DNA of 35,524 nucleotides from Bacteroidales bacterium (GCA_017527945.1 JAFXPL010000130.1:1-35524), one strand, 5' to 3'. Counted from the first letter of the stretch, positions 1 to 9,427 are shown. Notes: generated by a model from the sequence alone, not told the origin. Program-made: numbers and translations.

Positions 1-32
1 AGAATTAAAAGCCTAATTATCAATATAATTCC

Positions 33-107
33 TTGAGCAGCCCCGAAGGGGCAAGACGCGCAAAGCGCTAATAACCCCACACAAGGCGACAGCCGCAGTG
101 TGGGGCG
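33..107. repeat. Composite triple-hairpin intergenic element, copy A
   Basis: Three inverted repeats in a row lie just upstream of the RND permease: GCCCC-gaa-GGGGC (40-52), GCGC-aaa-GCGC (58-68), and an 8-bp stem CCCCACAC (75-82) with GTGTGGGG (98-105), whose loop also contains GGC/GCC pairing. The same order recurs at 3371-3435 and 9428-9492. No gene is visible in 1-138. The role is unknown; the position suggests a transcribed leader or intercistronic structure. Confidence 0.75.
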
Positions 108-138
108 GTAAAAGAACAAAAGACAAACATCTGCGTAA

Positions 139-3100
139 ATGTCAAACCGTCACCACATCCTCGCCGCCATGCGCAGCCACAGCATCATCTTCTTCGTTGT
201 GGCCTGCCTGGTCGTGTTCGGCATCTTCGCGCTGACGAGGCTGAACAAGGACGAGTTCCCGCAGTTCACCATCCGGCAGGGCGTGGTGGCGGCCGTCTAT
301 CCCGGCGCAACCGCCCAGGAGGTGGAGGAGCAGGTCACCAAGCCTTTAGAGCGGTTCCTGTTCACCTACGCCGAGATCGACAAAGACAAGACCTACTCGG
401 TGACGGAGAACGGCATCGTGTACATCTATGCGGAGTTGCGTGTATCGGTGACCGACAAGGACGGTGCCTGGTCGAAGATTCGCCACGGGCTGCAACTCTT
501 CAAGAAGACCTCGCTGCCGGCGGGCGTCTTGGAAATCGTGGTGGTCGATGATTTCGGCAACACCTCCTCGATGCTGCTGACCGTCGAGTCCCCCGAACGT
601 ACTCCACGCGAGCTGGAGCATTACGCCGAGCAGCTCTGCGACCGGCTGCGCAGCATTCCCGAGATGGGCAACATCAAGATCTTGGGAAAACGCAACGAGG
701 AAATCGCCGTGTTGGTGGATCAAGAGAAGTTGGCGGCCTACGGCATCAGCCAACGGACGCTGCTGGTGGAATTGGCCACCCAGGGGATGCGCACCGTCGG
801 CGGCAGCGTGGAGAACGAGGCCGGCGAGGCACGAGTGCATGTCTCCATCCCGTATCAGTCTGAGTATGAGATCGGTGAACAGATTGTCTTCACCGACCCG
901 ATGGGCCATCACGTGCGACTCCGTGACATCGCCGACATCCAGCGCCGCTACGCCGAGCCCACGAGCTATATCAAATACAACGGTGGCTCCACCGTGCTGA
1001 TTTCCATGGAGATGGCTCCCGGCAACAACATTGTGGCCTTCGGCAAGAAGGTGGAACAGGAGATGGCCAAATGCAAGCAAACGTTCCCGCCGGATGTCGA
1101 TATGCACAAGATCACCAACCAACCCCACGTCGTCAACAAATCGGTGATGTCGTTCCTGCGCGACCTGCTCTTCTCGATCCTCGTGGTCATCGCGGTGATG
1201 CTGCTGCTCTTCCCGCTGCGCACGGCCTTGGTCTCCGGCTCCAGCGTGCCCGTCTGCACGGCCATCACCATGGGACTGATGTACATCTTCGGCATCGAGC
1301 TGAACACCGTCACCTTAGCCGCCCTCATCGTGGTCTTGGGCATGATCGTGGATGACTCCGTCATTGTCATCGACGGCTACACGGACATGCTTCGAAGCGG
1401 TCATTCACGCTGGTATTCAGCGTTTAACAGCACAAAAGCACTGTTCGTCCCGATGTCGTTGGCCACATTGGCCATCTCGGGCATGTTCTTCCCGATGACC
1501 CATATCATCACCGGACCGTTGGGCGACTTCGTACAGCTGTTCCCGTGGACAGTAGCCTTCGCCTTGGTCTGCTCCATCTTCTATGCCGTATGGATAATTC
1601 CCTATCTGTCAACGGTTTTCATTAAACGAAACAAAGACGGCATCGCGCCGAACCGATTCGAGGCCGCACAGAACCGATTCTTCGTGTTCCTGCAGGATCG
1701 TTACGATATGGTGCTGACCCACTGTTTCCGACACCCTGCCGTTGTCATCTTTCTGGCTCTCGGGGCCATCACGCTCGGCGGTTTCCTGTTCACGCGGCTG
1801 CAGATCCAGATGCTGCCGAAGGCCGACCGCAACTGCTTCGCCGTGGAGATGCACCTCGCCGAGGGCAGCACGCTGGCGCAGACCGAAGCGGTGGCCGACA
1901 GCATGGAGGCGGTGCTTCGCGCCGATCCGCGCGTCACGTCCGTCACCTCCTTCATCGGCTGCTCCTCGCCCCGCTTCCATGCCACCTACGCCCCGCAAAT
2001 GGCCCACAAGAACTACGCCCAGTTCATCGTCAACACCACCTCCGAGAAGAGCACTCTGAAACTCATCCGCGAATACGGCCCGAAGTACGAATACCACTTC
2101 CCGAACGCCTACGTCCGTTTCAAACAAATTGACTATCAAGCCGTAAGCAATCCCATAGAGGTTCGATTCTCCGGCGAGGATTTCAATGCGATGAAGTCCG
2201 CCGCCGACTCGCTGAAGCTCTACCTGCACACCATGCCGGAACTCACGTGGGTGCACTCCGACATGGACGAGACCTCGCAAAGCATCGGCGTCACCCTGAA
2301 GAGCGACGAGGCCACACGCCTCGGAGTCACGCAGAGCATGTTGTCGCTCTATCTCTCCTCCGCGCTCGGCGGGCAGAACCTCACCAACGTTTGGGAAGGC
2401 GACTACAAGGTGCCGGTGATGCTCTACACGCGGCAAAACGGCGACTCACTCGACTACCAGAGTCTGGAGGACTTCCTGATTCCGACCTCTGTGCCGGGGA
2501 CGTGGGTACCGCTACGGCAGGTCGCCGACGTGAGCCCCGAATGGCACGACGCGGTCATCCACCGGCGCAACAGCATCCGCACGGTCACCGTGGGCGCAGA
2601 CCTCAACCACGGCTACAGCCAGCCCGACGTGATGAAGAAAATCGACCGCTATGTCAGCGAGGAATTAAAGCCGAACCTCCCTGGCAACCTGGAAATCAGC
2701 TACGGCGGTCTGACCGGCGTCAACGGGATGGTGATCCCCGAGATCGCGCTCAGCTTCTTGGCGGCGGTACTGGTACTGTTCGTCTTCCTGCTCTACCATT
2801 TCGGGCGGTTGGACATCGTCTTCCTGACCCTCTCGGCCAGCCTGATCTGCGTCTTCGGGGCGTGCCTCGGGCTCTGGCTCTTCGGGCTGGACTTCAGCAT
2901 CACGGCGGTGCTGGGCGTGGTCAGCCTGATCGGAATCATCGTGCGCAACGCCATCATCATGTTCGAATACGCGGAGAGTCTGCGCAAGGTGCAGCGCAAG
3001 AGCGCGAGGGAAGCCGCCTTCGAGGCGGGCCGCCGCCGTATGCGCCCCATCTTCCTCACCTCCGCCACCACGGCCCTCGGCGTGATGCCGATGATCATCG

Positions 3101-3213
3101 CCCACACCAACCTCTGGATGCCCATGGGCGTGGTGATATGCTTCGGCACCATCTTCTCCCTGCCGTTAGTGGTCACCGTGCTCCCCGTGGCATACTGGCA
3201 AATCTTCAAGTAA
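139..3213 (+). CDS. RND-family efflux transporter permease subunit
   Basis: This is a 1024-residue inner-membrane pump of the AcrB type, which uses proton flux to export small molecules through a tripartite complex. The length and layout fit: a first membrane helix near residues 14-34, a large periplasmic porter domain, a helix bundle near 340-500, a second periplasmic domain, and a final helix bundle near 870-1020. The proton-relay pair is present as D405-D406 in the VDDS motif, matching AcrB D407/D408. The position matching AcrB K940 is R936, in VRNAI. The next gene encodes the outer-membrane channel. No membrane-fusion adaptor lies in the window, so it is probably just upstream. Substrate cannot be told from the sequence. 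Confidence 0.93.
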   Translation: MSNRHHILAAMRSHSIIFFVVACLVVFGIFALTRLNKDEFPQFTIRQGVVAAVYPGATAQEVEEQVTKPLERFLFTYAEIDKDKTYSVTENGIVYIYAELRVSVTDKDGAWSKIRHGLQLFKKTSLPAGVLEIVVVDDFGNTSSMLLTVESPERTPRELEHYAEQLCDRLRSIPEMGNIKILGKRNEEIAVLVDQEKLAAYGISQRTLLVELATQGMRTVGGSVENEAGEARVHVSIPYQSEYEIGEQIVFTDPMGHHVRLRDIADIQRRYAEPTSYIKYNGGSTVLISMEMAPGNNIVAFGKKVEQEMAKCKQTFPPDVDMHKITNQPHVVNKSVMSFLRDLLFSILVVIAVMLLLFPLRTALVSGSSVPVCTAITMGLMYIFGIELNTVTLAALIVVLGMIVDDSVIVIDGYTDMLRSGHSRWYSAFNSTKALFVPMSLATLAISGMFFPMTHIITGPLGDFVQLFPWTVAFALVCSIFYAVWIIPYLSTVFIKRNKDGIAPNRFEAAQNRFFVFLQDRYDMVLTHCFRHPAVVIFLALGAITLGGFLFTRLQIQMLPKADRNCFAVEMHLAEGSTLAQTEAVADSMEAVLRADPRVTSVTSFIGCSSPRFHATYAPQMAHKNYAQFIVNTTSEKSTLKLIREYGPKYEYHFPNAYVRFKQIDYQAVSNPIEVRFSGEDFNAMKSAADSLKLYLHTMPELTWVHSDMDETSQSIGVTLKSDEATRLGVTQSMLSLYLSSALGGQNLTNVWEGDYKVPVMLYTRQNGDSLDYQSLEDFLIPTSVPGTWVPLRQVADVSPEWHDAVIHRRNSIRTVTVGADLNHGYSQPDVMKKIDRYVSEELKPNLPGNLEISYGGLTGVNGMVIPEIALSFLAAVLVLFVFLLYHFGRLDIVFLTLSASLICVFGACLGLWLFGLDFSITAVLGVVSLIGIIVRNAIIMFEYAESLRKVQRKSAREAAFEAGRRRMRPIFLTSATTALGVMPMIIAHTNLWMPMGVVICFGTIFSLPLVVTVLPVAYWQIFK

Positions 3214-3220
3214 TCAGGAG

Positions 3221-3325
3221 TTAAGAGCTAAGAATTAAGAGTTAAGAGCTAAGAGTTAAGAACTAAGAACTAAGAGCTAAGAGTTAAGAATCAAGAATTA
3301 AGAATTAAGAATCAAGAATTAAGAA
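3221..3325. repeat. Heptamer tandem repeat, 15 copies
   Basis: Fifteen uninterrupted 7-bp units of consensus YTAAGAR (variants TTAAGAG, CTAAGAA, CTAAGAG, TTAAGAA, TCAAGAA) start 7 bp after the RND stop codon. Because 7 is not a multiple of 3, TAA occurs in every forward frame. It lies between the RND and TolC-like genes, so it is probably transcribed with them. Confidence 0.9.
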
Positions 3326-3370
3326 TTATAAACGTAAGAAGTCACATTCTATCAAGCCAGCCTCCACAAG

Positions 3371-3476
3371 CAGCCTCGGAGAGGCTGAACGCACGAAGTG
3401 CAATTAGCCCCATACAAGCGAAGCGCAGTATGGGGGAGACCAGCACAAGCGAAGCGCAGTATGGGGGAGACCGGCA
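3371..3476. repeat. Composite triple-hairpin intergenic element, copy B
   Basis: Hairpins CAGCCTC-gga-GAGGCTG (3371-3387), GCAC-gaa-GTGC (3391-3401), and CCCCATAC (3408-3415) with GTATGGGG (3428-3435). The third hairpin encloses GCGAAGC, a sequence known to form an unusually stable DNA mini-hairpin. A 31-bp unit containing its right arm is then duplicated (3415-3445 and 3446-3476, one mismatch). The element ends about 40 bp before the TolC-like start. Confidence 0.8.
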
Positions 3477-3516
3477 CAAGCTCGGTAGAAGAACGGGAAA
3501 CGACGATGAAGCATAT

Positions 3517-4878
3517 ATGAAAAAGATAATCACGATAATCATCACGTTGGCATGCATGACGGCGAGTGCACAGCGCATCCCCATCGACAGCTGCACGCTC
3601 TCTTTAGACAGCTGCAAGGCGATGGCATTGCGGAACAACGCGACGGTGAAGAACGCGGCGTTGGACGTGGCGGCGGCGCAGGAGGTCAAAAGGCAAGCGT
3701 TCACGAAGTATTTCCCCAACGTGAGCGTGATGGCGGGCGGCTATTACGCGGCGAAACCGCTGTTGGAGTACGGCATCGACAACATCGGCAACGCCCAGGC
3801 GCGACAGTGGCTCCACAGCCTCTATTTCGAGTACGGCGCGGCAATAGGGCTCCCCGACCGCATCTCCTTGTGCGAGAACGGTTTGATGGCTGGCGCGACG
3901 GTCATCCAGCCGGTCTATATGGGCGGACAAATCGTGAACGGCAACAAGCTGGCCAAAGTGGGGGTGGAAGCGGCGGAACTGAAAGCGCAACTAACCGAAG
4001 ATCAAGTGCTTAAGCAAGTAGAAGAATACTATTGGCTGATTATTTCCTTGCAAGAAAAACAAAAAACGCTGCAGCAGGCACTGGTTTTCTTGGACGCGTT
4101 GGAACGCGATGTCAACACAGCGGCTGAAGCCGGATTGGTCTCGCAAAACGACATTCTGAAAGTAAAACTGAAAAGGAGAGAAATGGAGGCCAACCAAACG
4201 AAAGTTGGCAACGGAATCCGTCTCGCCAGCCAGGCACTTTGCCAGGCAATGGGCATGGAGATGCACGGAAATCTGGCCCTGAAGGACACGCTTGGGAAAG
4301 TCTCGGAAATGTTTGACTGGGGGTTTGTGGACCATCAAACGGCTGTTAACGGTCGCAAGGAGAAACAATTGCTGGATTTGCAGGTCAGTGCCGAAGAACT
4401 CAAAAGGAAAATGACGTTGGGGGAGACCTTGCCCCATCTGACGATCGGGGGAACGGCCTCCTACGGCAACCTTGTGTTCGACCACTACTCAGCCAACGCA
4501 CTGGCATTCGCGACGTTGCAGGTGCCGCTGACCGGCTGGTGGGAAGCCTCGCACAAACTGAAGGAACACGACATTTTGGTGGAAAAAGCGAAAAACGAAC
4601 GTATTGACCTGATGGAAAAGATGTATTTGGAGGTTATGCAGGCCAATTACGACCTTGATGATGGCATCGCCCAGGTTAATCTGGCGGAATTGGCGCTGCA
4701 AGACGCGGAAAACAACCTTCGCGATGTCAAAGCCGACTATGACGCCGGCCTTGTCCCCGTTGCCGACCTCCTTGAAGCACAAGCCCTCCTTCTCCAAACC
4801 CAAAACCGATGCACCGATGCCCTCATCGACCTGAAAATCAAGGCCGAACGATACAAACAGATTACGAAGGCGCACTAA
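3517..4878 (+). CDS. TolC-family outer-membrane efflux protein
   Basis: This 453-residue outer-membrane factor forms the exit duct of RND pumps, spanning the outer membrane and periplasm as a trimer. It opens with a signal peptide (MKK, hydrophobic stretch, ending ASAQ near residue 19). The repeated TolC architecture is visible: LSLDSCKAMALRNN near the start and a second helical repeat in the C-terminal third, with DYDAGLVPVADLLEAQALL, the typical closing motif of the family. The start at 3517 is chosen because it begins the signal peptide; the frame extends upstream only through repeat sequence. The gene follows the RND permease after 303 bp of repeats with no promoter seen, so the two probably share a transcript. 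It converges with the porin gene, with 17 bp between stops. Confidence 0.92.
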   Translation: MKKIITIIITLACMTASAQRIPIDSCTLSLDSCKAMALRNNATVKNAALDVAAAQEVKRQAFTKYFPNVSVMAGGYYAAKPLLEYGIDNIGNAQARQWLHSLYFEYGAAIGLPDRISLCENGLMAGATVIQPVYMGGQIVNGNKLAKVGVEAAELKAQLTEDQVLKQVEEYYWLIISLQEKQKTLQQALVFLDALERDVNTAAEAGLVSQNDILKVKLKRREMEANQTKVGNGIRLASQALCQAMGMEMHGNLALKDTLGKVSEMFDWGFVDHQTAVNGRKEKQLLDLQVSAEELKRKMTLGETLPHLTIGGTASYGNLVFDHYSANALAFATLQVPLTGWWEASHKLKEHDILVEKAKNERIDLMEKMYLEVMQANYDLDDGIAQVNLAELALQDAENNLRDVKADYDAGLVPVADLLEAQALLLQTQNRCTDALIDLKIKAERYKQITKAH

Positions 4879-4895
4879 CGAGCCGCCTTGTTCAA

Positions 4896-6059
4896 TCAAA
4901 AGCGCACGGAAACCTTCGCCGCAAAAACGTGCCCGAGCCGCTTCCGGTCGGCACGCTGCCGCAAGGTATAGTCGAGGTGGACCCGCACATGTTCCTCCGG
5001 CCACCACTCCAAGTCGAACGAGTAGTAGTGGTGGGCGACGGGCTCCTGCAGGTCGCGGACATAATAGTCGTAACGGAACAGCGGGCGCAACCGTTGCATG
5101 GCCGCGTTCTTACTCCCCCACCCCATCTTGAACCAATAGCCCACAAAAGCGTACATACCCCGCGTGTTCACAAGATAGATCGCATCCTCTGCGGCCAGCG
5201 GACTGTCGTCGGCCACACCGGTCGTGCCCTGCAGATATTCCGCCCGTGCCGTCCAATGCTCGCCCAAATACTCCATGCCGCCCGAATAGCGATGACGAGG
5301 CGCATTTTTGTCGGGAAAGAGCGAATAGTTGCCGATATAGACGGAACCCGAAAGACGGAAATTTTTCACGAAAGGATAGAAATCGAGGCGCGCGGCGAAA
5401 TCCTTGCTCAGGTTGTCTTTGCGGATGTTGATGCCCGCGCCGCCGAAAATGCCGGCATAGTAGTTCAGGATAGGCAAACGCTCGCCGTCACGTTCGATAT
5501 CCACCAACGTGCCCGACAGCATCGCCCCGATTTCCAGTCCGTTGGCATACGCTGCGATACCTGATATGTCGCTGAAGCCCGCCAATGCCGCCACCGACTG
5601 CGACAGCTCCACGAACTCCAAGTCCAAGGGCGACAGAAAGTTATCCATCGTATAAGGTGTCTTTAGCTGCCCAATCCACAGATGGGCGTACTTACAGAAT
5701 TTCACCCGCAACCAAGCGTCGAGCAGGCGCGGCGTGAAAGCCATGTCGGCCTGCAGACGGAAGTCGAGCATCGGATGCAACTTTCCGGAGAAGTCGAACC
5801 GGGCACGCCGCAGCATAATGACACTGTGTTTTTCCATGCCCCCGTTGTCATCCGGCTGCAGGGTATAATCGTACTGCGCATCCACAAACCCGTGAATCTG
5901 CAGATAGTCGCTGAGCTTCCAATCCCGCACGCGCTTGGCCTTGGTCGGGACAGAGTCAGCCTGCGTCTGCGCCACGGCACGATGCGACGGGCAAAACGCC
6001 AGCAACAAGAGGGTCAAAAAAAACGCGAAAACCGTTCTACTTACTGATTTATGAGTCAT
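4896..6059 (-). CDS. OprO/OprP-type porin
   Basis: This 387-residue outer-membrane beta-barrel resembles the phosphate-selective porin O/P family, which passes anions or other small solutes. An N-terminal signal peptide (hydrophobic LTLLLLAF, ending AVAQ near residue 31) is followed by QIHGFVDAQYDY, a first barrel strand, then RRARFDFSGKL, LDAWLRVKF and GQLKTPYTMDNF, all typical of the family. Aromatic-rich strands alternate to the end, and the last residue is phenylalanine, as expected for barrel assembly. A promoter box lies at 6084-6091 on the same strand, giving a short leader, and it diverges from the yqeY promoter. The true substrate is unknown; 'phosphate-selective' is a family label only. 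Confidence 0.85.
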   Translation of the reverse strand: MTHKSVSRTVFAFFLTLLLLAFCPSHRAVAQTQADSVPTKAKRVRDWKLSDYLQIHGFVDAQYDYTLQPDDNGGMEKHSVIMLRRARFDFSGKLHPMLDFRLQADMAFTPRLLDAWLRVKFCKYAHLWIGQLKTPYTMDNFLSPLDLEFVELSQSVAALAGFSDISGIAAYANGLEIGAMLSGTLVDIERDGERLPILNYYAGIFGGAGINIRKDNLSKDFAARLDFYPFVKNFRLSGSVYIGNYSLFPDKNAPRHRYSGGMEYLGEHWTARAEYLQGTTGVADDSPLAAEDAIYLVNTRGMYAFVGYWFKMGWGSKNAAMQRLRPLFRYDYYVRDLQEPVAHHYYSFDLEWWPEEHVRVHLDYTLRQRADRKRLGHVFAAKVSVRF

Positions 6060-6083
6060 GTTTGTTCATTACACTTGTGGCGG

Positions 6084-6091
6084 CAAATATA
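6084..6091 (-). promoter_or_regulatory. Bacteroidota -7 promoter box for the porin gene
   Basis: Read on the minus strand this is TATATTTG, an exact match to TAnnTTTG, about 25 bp before the start codon at 6059. Confidence 0.7.
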
Positions 6092-6129
6092 GTAAAATTA
6101 CGGACACCAACCGAGTCGAATTATTTTTG

Positions 6130-6137
6130 TATCTTTG
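6130..6137 (+). promoter_or_regulatory. Bacteroidota -7 promoter box for yqeY-lpxB
   Basis: TATCTTTG matches TAnnTTTG, 35 bp before the yqeY ATG. It excludes the earlier in-frame ATG at 6062 as the start. Confidence 0.7.
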
Positions 6138-6172
6138 CCGCACTATTTCAAAAAACTTTAAAAACAGAAAAA

Positions 6173-6625
6173 ATGGCATTAGAACAAAAAATCAACGAAG
6201 ACATCAAAGCGGCGATGCTGGCCCGCGAATCGCAGAAGCTCAACGCCTTGCGCGCCGTCAAGTCCGCCATACTGTTAGCCAAGACCCAAAAAGGCGGCGG
6301 CAGCGACCTGGACGAGGAGGCGGAGATCAAGATCCTGAAGCAGCTGGTGAAACAACGCCAGGAGTCGGCCGAGACCTACCGCGCCCAAAACCGCGAAGAC
6401 CTCGCCGCCGAGGAGCAGTTCCAACTCGACATCATCAAGGGCTACCTGCCACAGATGCTTTCCGAAGAGGAGGTGGAAGCCGCGTTGAAGGGCATCATCG
6501 CCGACAACGGGTTCAGCGGCATGAAGGACATGGGCAAAGTGATGGGCATGGCCACGAAGACCTTCGCCGGGAAGGCCGACAACAAACTCGTCTCCGACAT
6601 CGTGAAACGGCTTCTGGCCCAATAG
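6173..6625 (+). CDS. yqeY: GatB/YqeY domain-containing protein
   Basis: This small soluble 150-residue protein belongs to the YqeY family, related to the tail domain of the GatB amidotransferase subunit. That domain contacts tRNA in GatCAB; the role of the stand-alone protein is poorly defined. The start MALEQKINEDIKAAM, the helix ELEIKILKQLVKQR-like region near residues 50-65, the IIKGYLPQMLSEEE motif and the closing KGKADNKLVSDIVKRLL-like segment fit the family, as does the length of about 150. The start at 6173 lies downstream of a promoter box at 6130-6137. lpxB follows after 8 bp, so the two genes probably form an operon. Confidence 0.9.
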   Translation: MALEQKINEDIKAAMLARESQKLNALRAVKSAILLAKTQKGGGSDLDEEAEIKILKQLVKQRQESAETYRAQNREDLAAEEQFQLDIIKGYLPQMLSEEEVEAALKGIIADNGFSGMKDMGKVMGMATKTFAGKADNKLVSDIVKRLLAQ

Positions 6626-6633
6626 TTTAAGGA

Positions 6634-7758
6634 ATGAAATATTACATTGTGGCAGGCGAGGCATCGGGCGATCTGCACGCCTCCAACCTCATCAAGGCCC
6701 TGAAGGAGAAGGACCCGGCGGCGGAGTTTCGCGGCTGTGGCGGCGACCTCATGCGCGACGCCGGCGCAAAGCTGCTCATCCACTACAAGGACATGGCCTA
6801 CATGGGCTTTTGGGAGGTGTTCGTGCACCTGCCCGCCGTGCTCGGCAACATGCGACGATGCAAGACCGACCTCCTTGCCTGGCAACCCGACGTGCTCGTC
6901 TTGGTGGATTTGCCCGGCTTCAACCTGCGCGTCGCCAAATTCGCGAAAAAGCACCGCATCAAGGTCGTCTATTACATCTCCCCGCAGATCTGGGCCTGGA
7001 AAAAAGGGCGCATCAAGCAAATCCGGCGCGATGTCGATGAGATGATGGTGATCCTGCCCTTTGAGAAGGAGTTCTACGCCCGCCATGGCATGAGCGTGCA
7101 CTACGTGGGGCATCCTTTGTTAGACGCGGTGAGCCGCGACCTGCCGCAGCGCCCCGACGTGCAGCGGTTCCGCGAGAACAACGGCTTGGACAACCGCGAC
7201 ATCGTCGCCCTGCTGCCCGGCAGCCGCAAACAGGAAATATCCGCGCTGTTGCCCACAATGCTGCAGATGGCGGAACGGTTCCCGCAGTACCAGTTCGTGG
7301 TCTCCACCGTCTCCTGGCTGCCAAGCTCGCTGTACAACAAGTACCTGGACGGGTACGACGTGGCACGCGTCCGCAACCAGACCTACCCGCTGTTGGCCAA
7401 TGCCAAAGCCGCCGTCGTGGCCTCCGGAACCGCCACCTTGGAGACGGCCATGATCGGCACGCCGCAAGTGGTCTGCTACGCCGGCAGCGAACTCTCCTAC
7501 CTGATTGCCAAACACCTGATTTCCGGCATCAATTACATTTCCCTGCCCAACCTCATCCTCGACGCGCCCGTAGTGACCGAGCTTATCCAACACGACTACA
7601 ACACCGTCCGCCTGGAAAAAGAACTGCGCCTCATCACGGAAGATGCAGGGAACATCTCCGCCATGAAAGCGCAGTATGAGGAATTATACACCCGCTTGGG
7701 CAATGGCTCCGCCTCGCGGAAAGCCGCCGAGGTGGTCCTGCAAGCCGCTTCGGAATAA
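6634..7758 (+). CDS. lpxB: Lipid-A-disaccharide synthase
   Basis: This 374-residue peripheral inner-membrane glycosyltransferase (GT19) joins UDP-diacylglucosamine to lipid X to make the lipid A disaccharide. Family hallmarks are GEASGD at residues 8-13, RGCGGDLM, the SPQIWAWKKGR segment, GHPLLD, LLPGSRKQEI and the VASGTATLE nucleotide-binding region. The length matches the usual 370-390. It starts 8 bp after yqeY. Its stop codon directly abuts the stop of the oppositely oriented response regulator, leaving no room for a separate terminator. Confidence 0.95.
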   Translation: MKYYIVAGEASGDLHASNLIKALKEKDPAAEFRGCGGDLMRDAGAKLLIHYKDMAYMGFWEVFVHLPAVLGNMRRCKTDLLAWQPDVLVLVDLPGFNLRVAKFAKKHRIKVVYYISPQIWAWKKGRIKQIRRDVDEMMVILPFEKEFYARHGMSVHYVGHPLLDAVSRDLPQRPDVQRFRENNGLDNRDIVALLPGSRKQEISALLPTMLQMAERFPQYQFVVSTVSWLPSSLYNKYLDGYDVARVRNQTYPLLANAKAAVVASGTATLETAMIGTPQVVCYAGSELSYLIAKHLISGINYISLPNLILDAPVVTELIQHDYNTVRLEKELRLITEDAGNISAMKAQYEELYTRLGNGSASRKAAEVVLQAASE

Positions 7759-8442
7759 CTACCAGACCAGCTTGAAGCCGGTGCTGTGCACATTGATAAT
7801 CTGCACGTTAGGCTCGCTTTTGAGCAATTTGCGGAGCCGGGTGATATAGACATCCATGTTCCTGCTGTTGTAGAAGCTGTCCTCCCCCCAAATCTTCTTC
7901 AACGCATAGCTCCGGTAGAGCACGTCGTTGTGTTTCTCGTAGAGCATGTCTAACAAGGCGGCCTCGCGGGAGGTCATCTTCTGCTCCTGCCCCCCGACGA
8001 TCAGCGTCTGCCGTTTCCTGTCGAACTGGATGCTGCCGATGCTCACGACATGGCTTTCAGGCTCCTCCTGCACTCCCGTGCGCCGCAGCAGCGCCTGCAT
8101 CCGCGCCAGCAGAATCTCCATCGTGAATGGCTTGGTGATGTAGTCGTCGCCCCCGATGGAGAGGCCCTTGATCATGTCTTCCTGCATCGTCTTGGCCGTC
8201 AAGAAGATAATCGGGATTTTCTGATCCATCTTCCGAATTTCCTGCGCCAGAGTGAACCCATCCTTGATGGGCATCATCACGTCGATAAGGCAAATATCGA
8301 ACTCATTGGTGCAAAACAGCTCGTAGGCGGCCTCGCCGTTGTTGGCGTGCCGCACGTCAAACCCCTTGCCCGTGAGGACAGTGGTGAGCACCTTGCCGAG
8401 GTTCATGTCGTCTTCCGCCAAAAGTACCTTTTTCGCTTCCAT
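7759..8442 (-). CDS. OmpR/RprY-like DNA-binding response regulator
   Basis: This 227-residue two-component regulator has an N-terminal receiver domain and a C-terminal winged-helix DNA-binding domain. The receiver shows the acidic pair D11-D12, phosphoacceptor D54 in LIDVMMP, T82 and K104 in ITKPF. The DNA-binding half (residues about 130-227) has the OmpR pattern LTSREAALL-like, followed by YRSYALKKIWG, SRNMDVYITRLRKLL and a closing GFKLVW. It resembles Bacteroides RprY. No histidine kinase gene is adjacent, so it is an orphan in this window. A promoter box lies at 8465-8472. It is convergent and stop-to-stop with lpxB. Confidence 0.93.
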   Translation of the reverse strand: MEAKKVLLAEDDMNLGKVLTTVLTGKGFDVRHANNGEAAYELFCTNEFDICLIDVMMPIKDGFTLAQEIRKMDQKIPIIFLTAKTMQEDMIKGLSIGGDDYITKPFTMEILLARMQALLRRTGVQEEPESHVVSIGSIQFDRKRQTLIVGGQEQKMTSREAALLDMLYEKHNDVLYRSYALKKIWGEDSFYNSRNMDVYITRLRKLLKSEPNVQIINVHSTGFKLVW

Positions 8443-8464
8443 TTTTCCACATTTTTTGAAAGAG

Positions 8465-8472
8465 CAAAAATA
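8465..8472 (-). promoter_or_regulatory. Bacteroidota -7 promoter box for the response regulator
   Basis: Minus-strand TATTTTTG matches TAnnTTTG, 23 bp before the start codon at 8442. Confidence 0.65.
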
Positions 8473-8516
8473 AAAAAAACATGGACATACACGGAAGCCG
8501 ATATTAAAATTTTTTA

Positions 8517-8524
8517 TACCTTTG
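8517..8524 (+). promoter_or_regulatory. Bacteroidota -7 promoter box for panC
   Basis: TATACCTTTG contains TAccTTTG, an exact TAnnTTTG match, 55 bp before the panC ATG. It diverges from the response-regulator promoter. Confidence 0.7.
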
Positions 8525-8579
8525 CGACCGTTTTGGACAAATCGTTTGCTGTTATTATTTAATTGAATTTCAAACAGAT

Positions 8580-9407
8580 ATGAAAATCATAACCACCGTA
8601 GAGGAATTGATAGACATCGCAGCGCGCGAACGTGCCGCCGGCAAGACCATCGGTATGGTGCCCACCATGGGTGCCCTGCACGAGGGCCACTTGTCACTCA
8701 TCCGCCGCGCCCGTCAAGAGAACGACACCGTTTTCTGCTCCATTTTCGTGAACCCGATGCAGTTCAACAACGCCGAGGACCTGGCCAAATACCCCCGCAC
8801 CCTGGAGGCCGACGTGCAGCTGATCGGCGACCAAGCCGACTACGTGTTCGCGCCCACCGTGGAGGAGGTGTTCCCCGTGAAGCCCACGGAAGTCTATGAC
8901 TTCGGCACCGTGGCCAACGTGATGGAGGGCGCCGCCCGCCCGGGCCACTTCAACGGCGTGGGTGTCATCGTGCGCCGCCTGCTCGAATGGACCCGCCCGC
9001 ACAAGTCCTACTACGGCGAGAAGGACTACCAGCAGATTGCCGTCATCCGCGAGATGTGCCGCCAATGCCGCATCCTCTCCGAAATCATCCCCTGCCCCAT
9101 CGTCCGCGAACCCAACGGCCTGGCCATGAGTTCCCGCAACCGCCGCCTCTCCCCCCACGAATTCGAGACTGCCGCCAACATCCACCGCATCCTCGAAGCA
9201 TCCCGCTCGTGTGCCACCGTACCCGAGATCAAGGCCTTCGTGGAGACGGAAATCGCCAAAATCCCCGAATTCCAGCTCGACTACTTCGAAATTGCCGACG
9301 CCGAGACCCTCCTGACCACCGACGACATCCGCAACCCGCACGGTGTCATGGGGTTCATCACCGTGTATGTGGGACCGGTGCGACTCATCGACAATATTAG
9401 ATATTGA
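8580..9407 (+). CDS. panC: Pantoate--beta-alanine ligase (pantothenate synthetase)
   Basis: This cytoplasmic 275-residue enzyme joins pantoate and beta-alanine using ATP to give pantothenate, the precursor of coenzyme A. It has the nucleotidyltransferase signature MVPTMGALHEGHLSLI with H34 and H37 (HxGH type), FVNPMQF, the pantoate-site region PGHFNGV, GEKDYQQ, and MSSRN, the KMSKS-like loop. The length is typical. panD follows on the same strand after 231 bp filled by a hairpin repeat; panD makes the beta-alanine substrate, so the two work in one pathway and are probably co-transcribed from the promoter at 8517. Confidence 0.96.
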   Translation: MKIITTVEELIDIAARERAAGKTIGMVPTMGALHEGHLSLIRRARQENDTVFCSIFVNPMQFNNAEDLAKYPRTLEADVQLIGDQADYVFAPTVEEVFPVKPTEVYDFGTVANVMEGAARPGHFNGVGVIVRRLLEWTRPHKSYYGEKDYQQIAVIREMCRQCRILSEIIPCPIVREPNGLAMSSRNRRLSPHEFETAANIHRILEASRSCATVPEIKAFVETEIAKIPEFQLDYFEIADAETLLTTDDIRNPHGVMGFITVYVGPVRLIDNIRY

Positions 9408-9427
9408 AACATAAAATTCCTTAAACA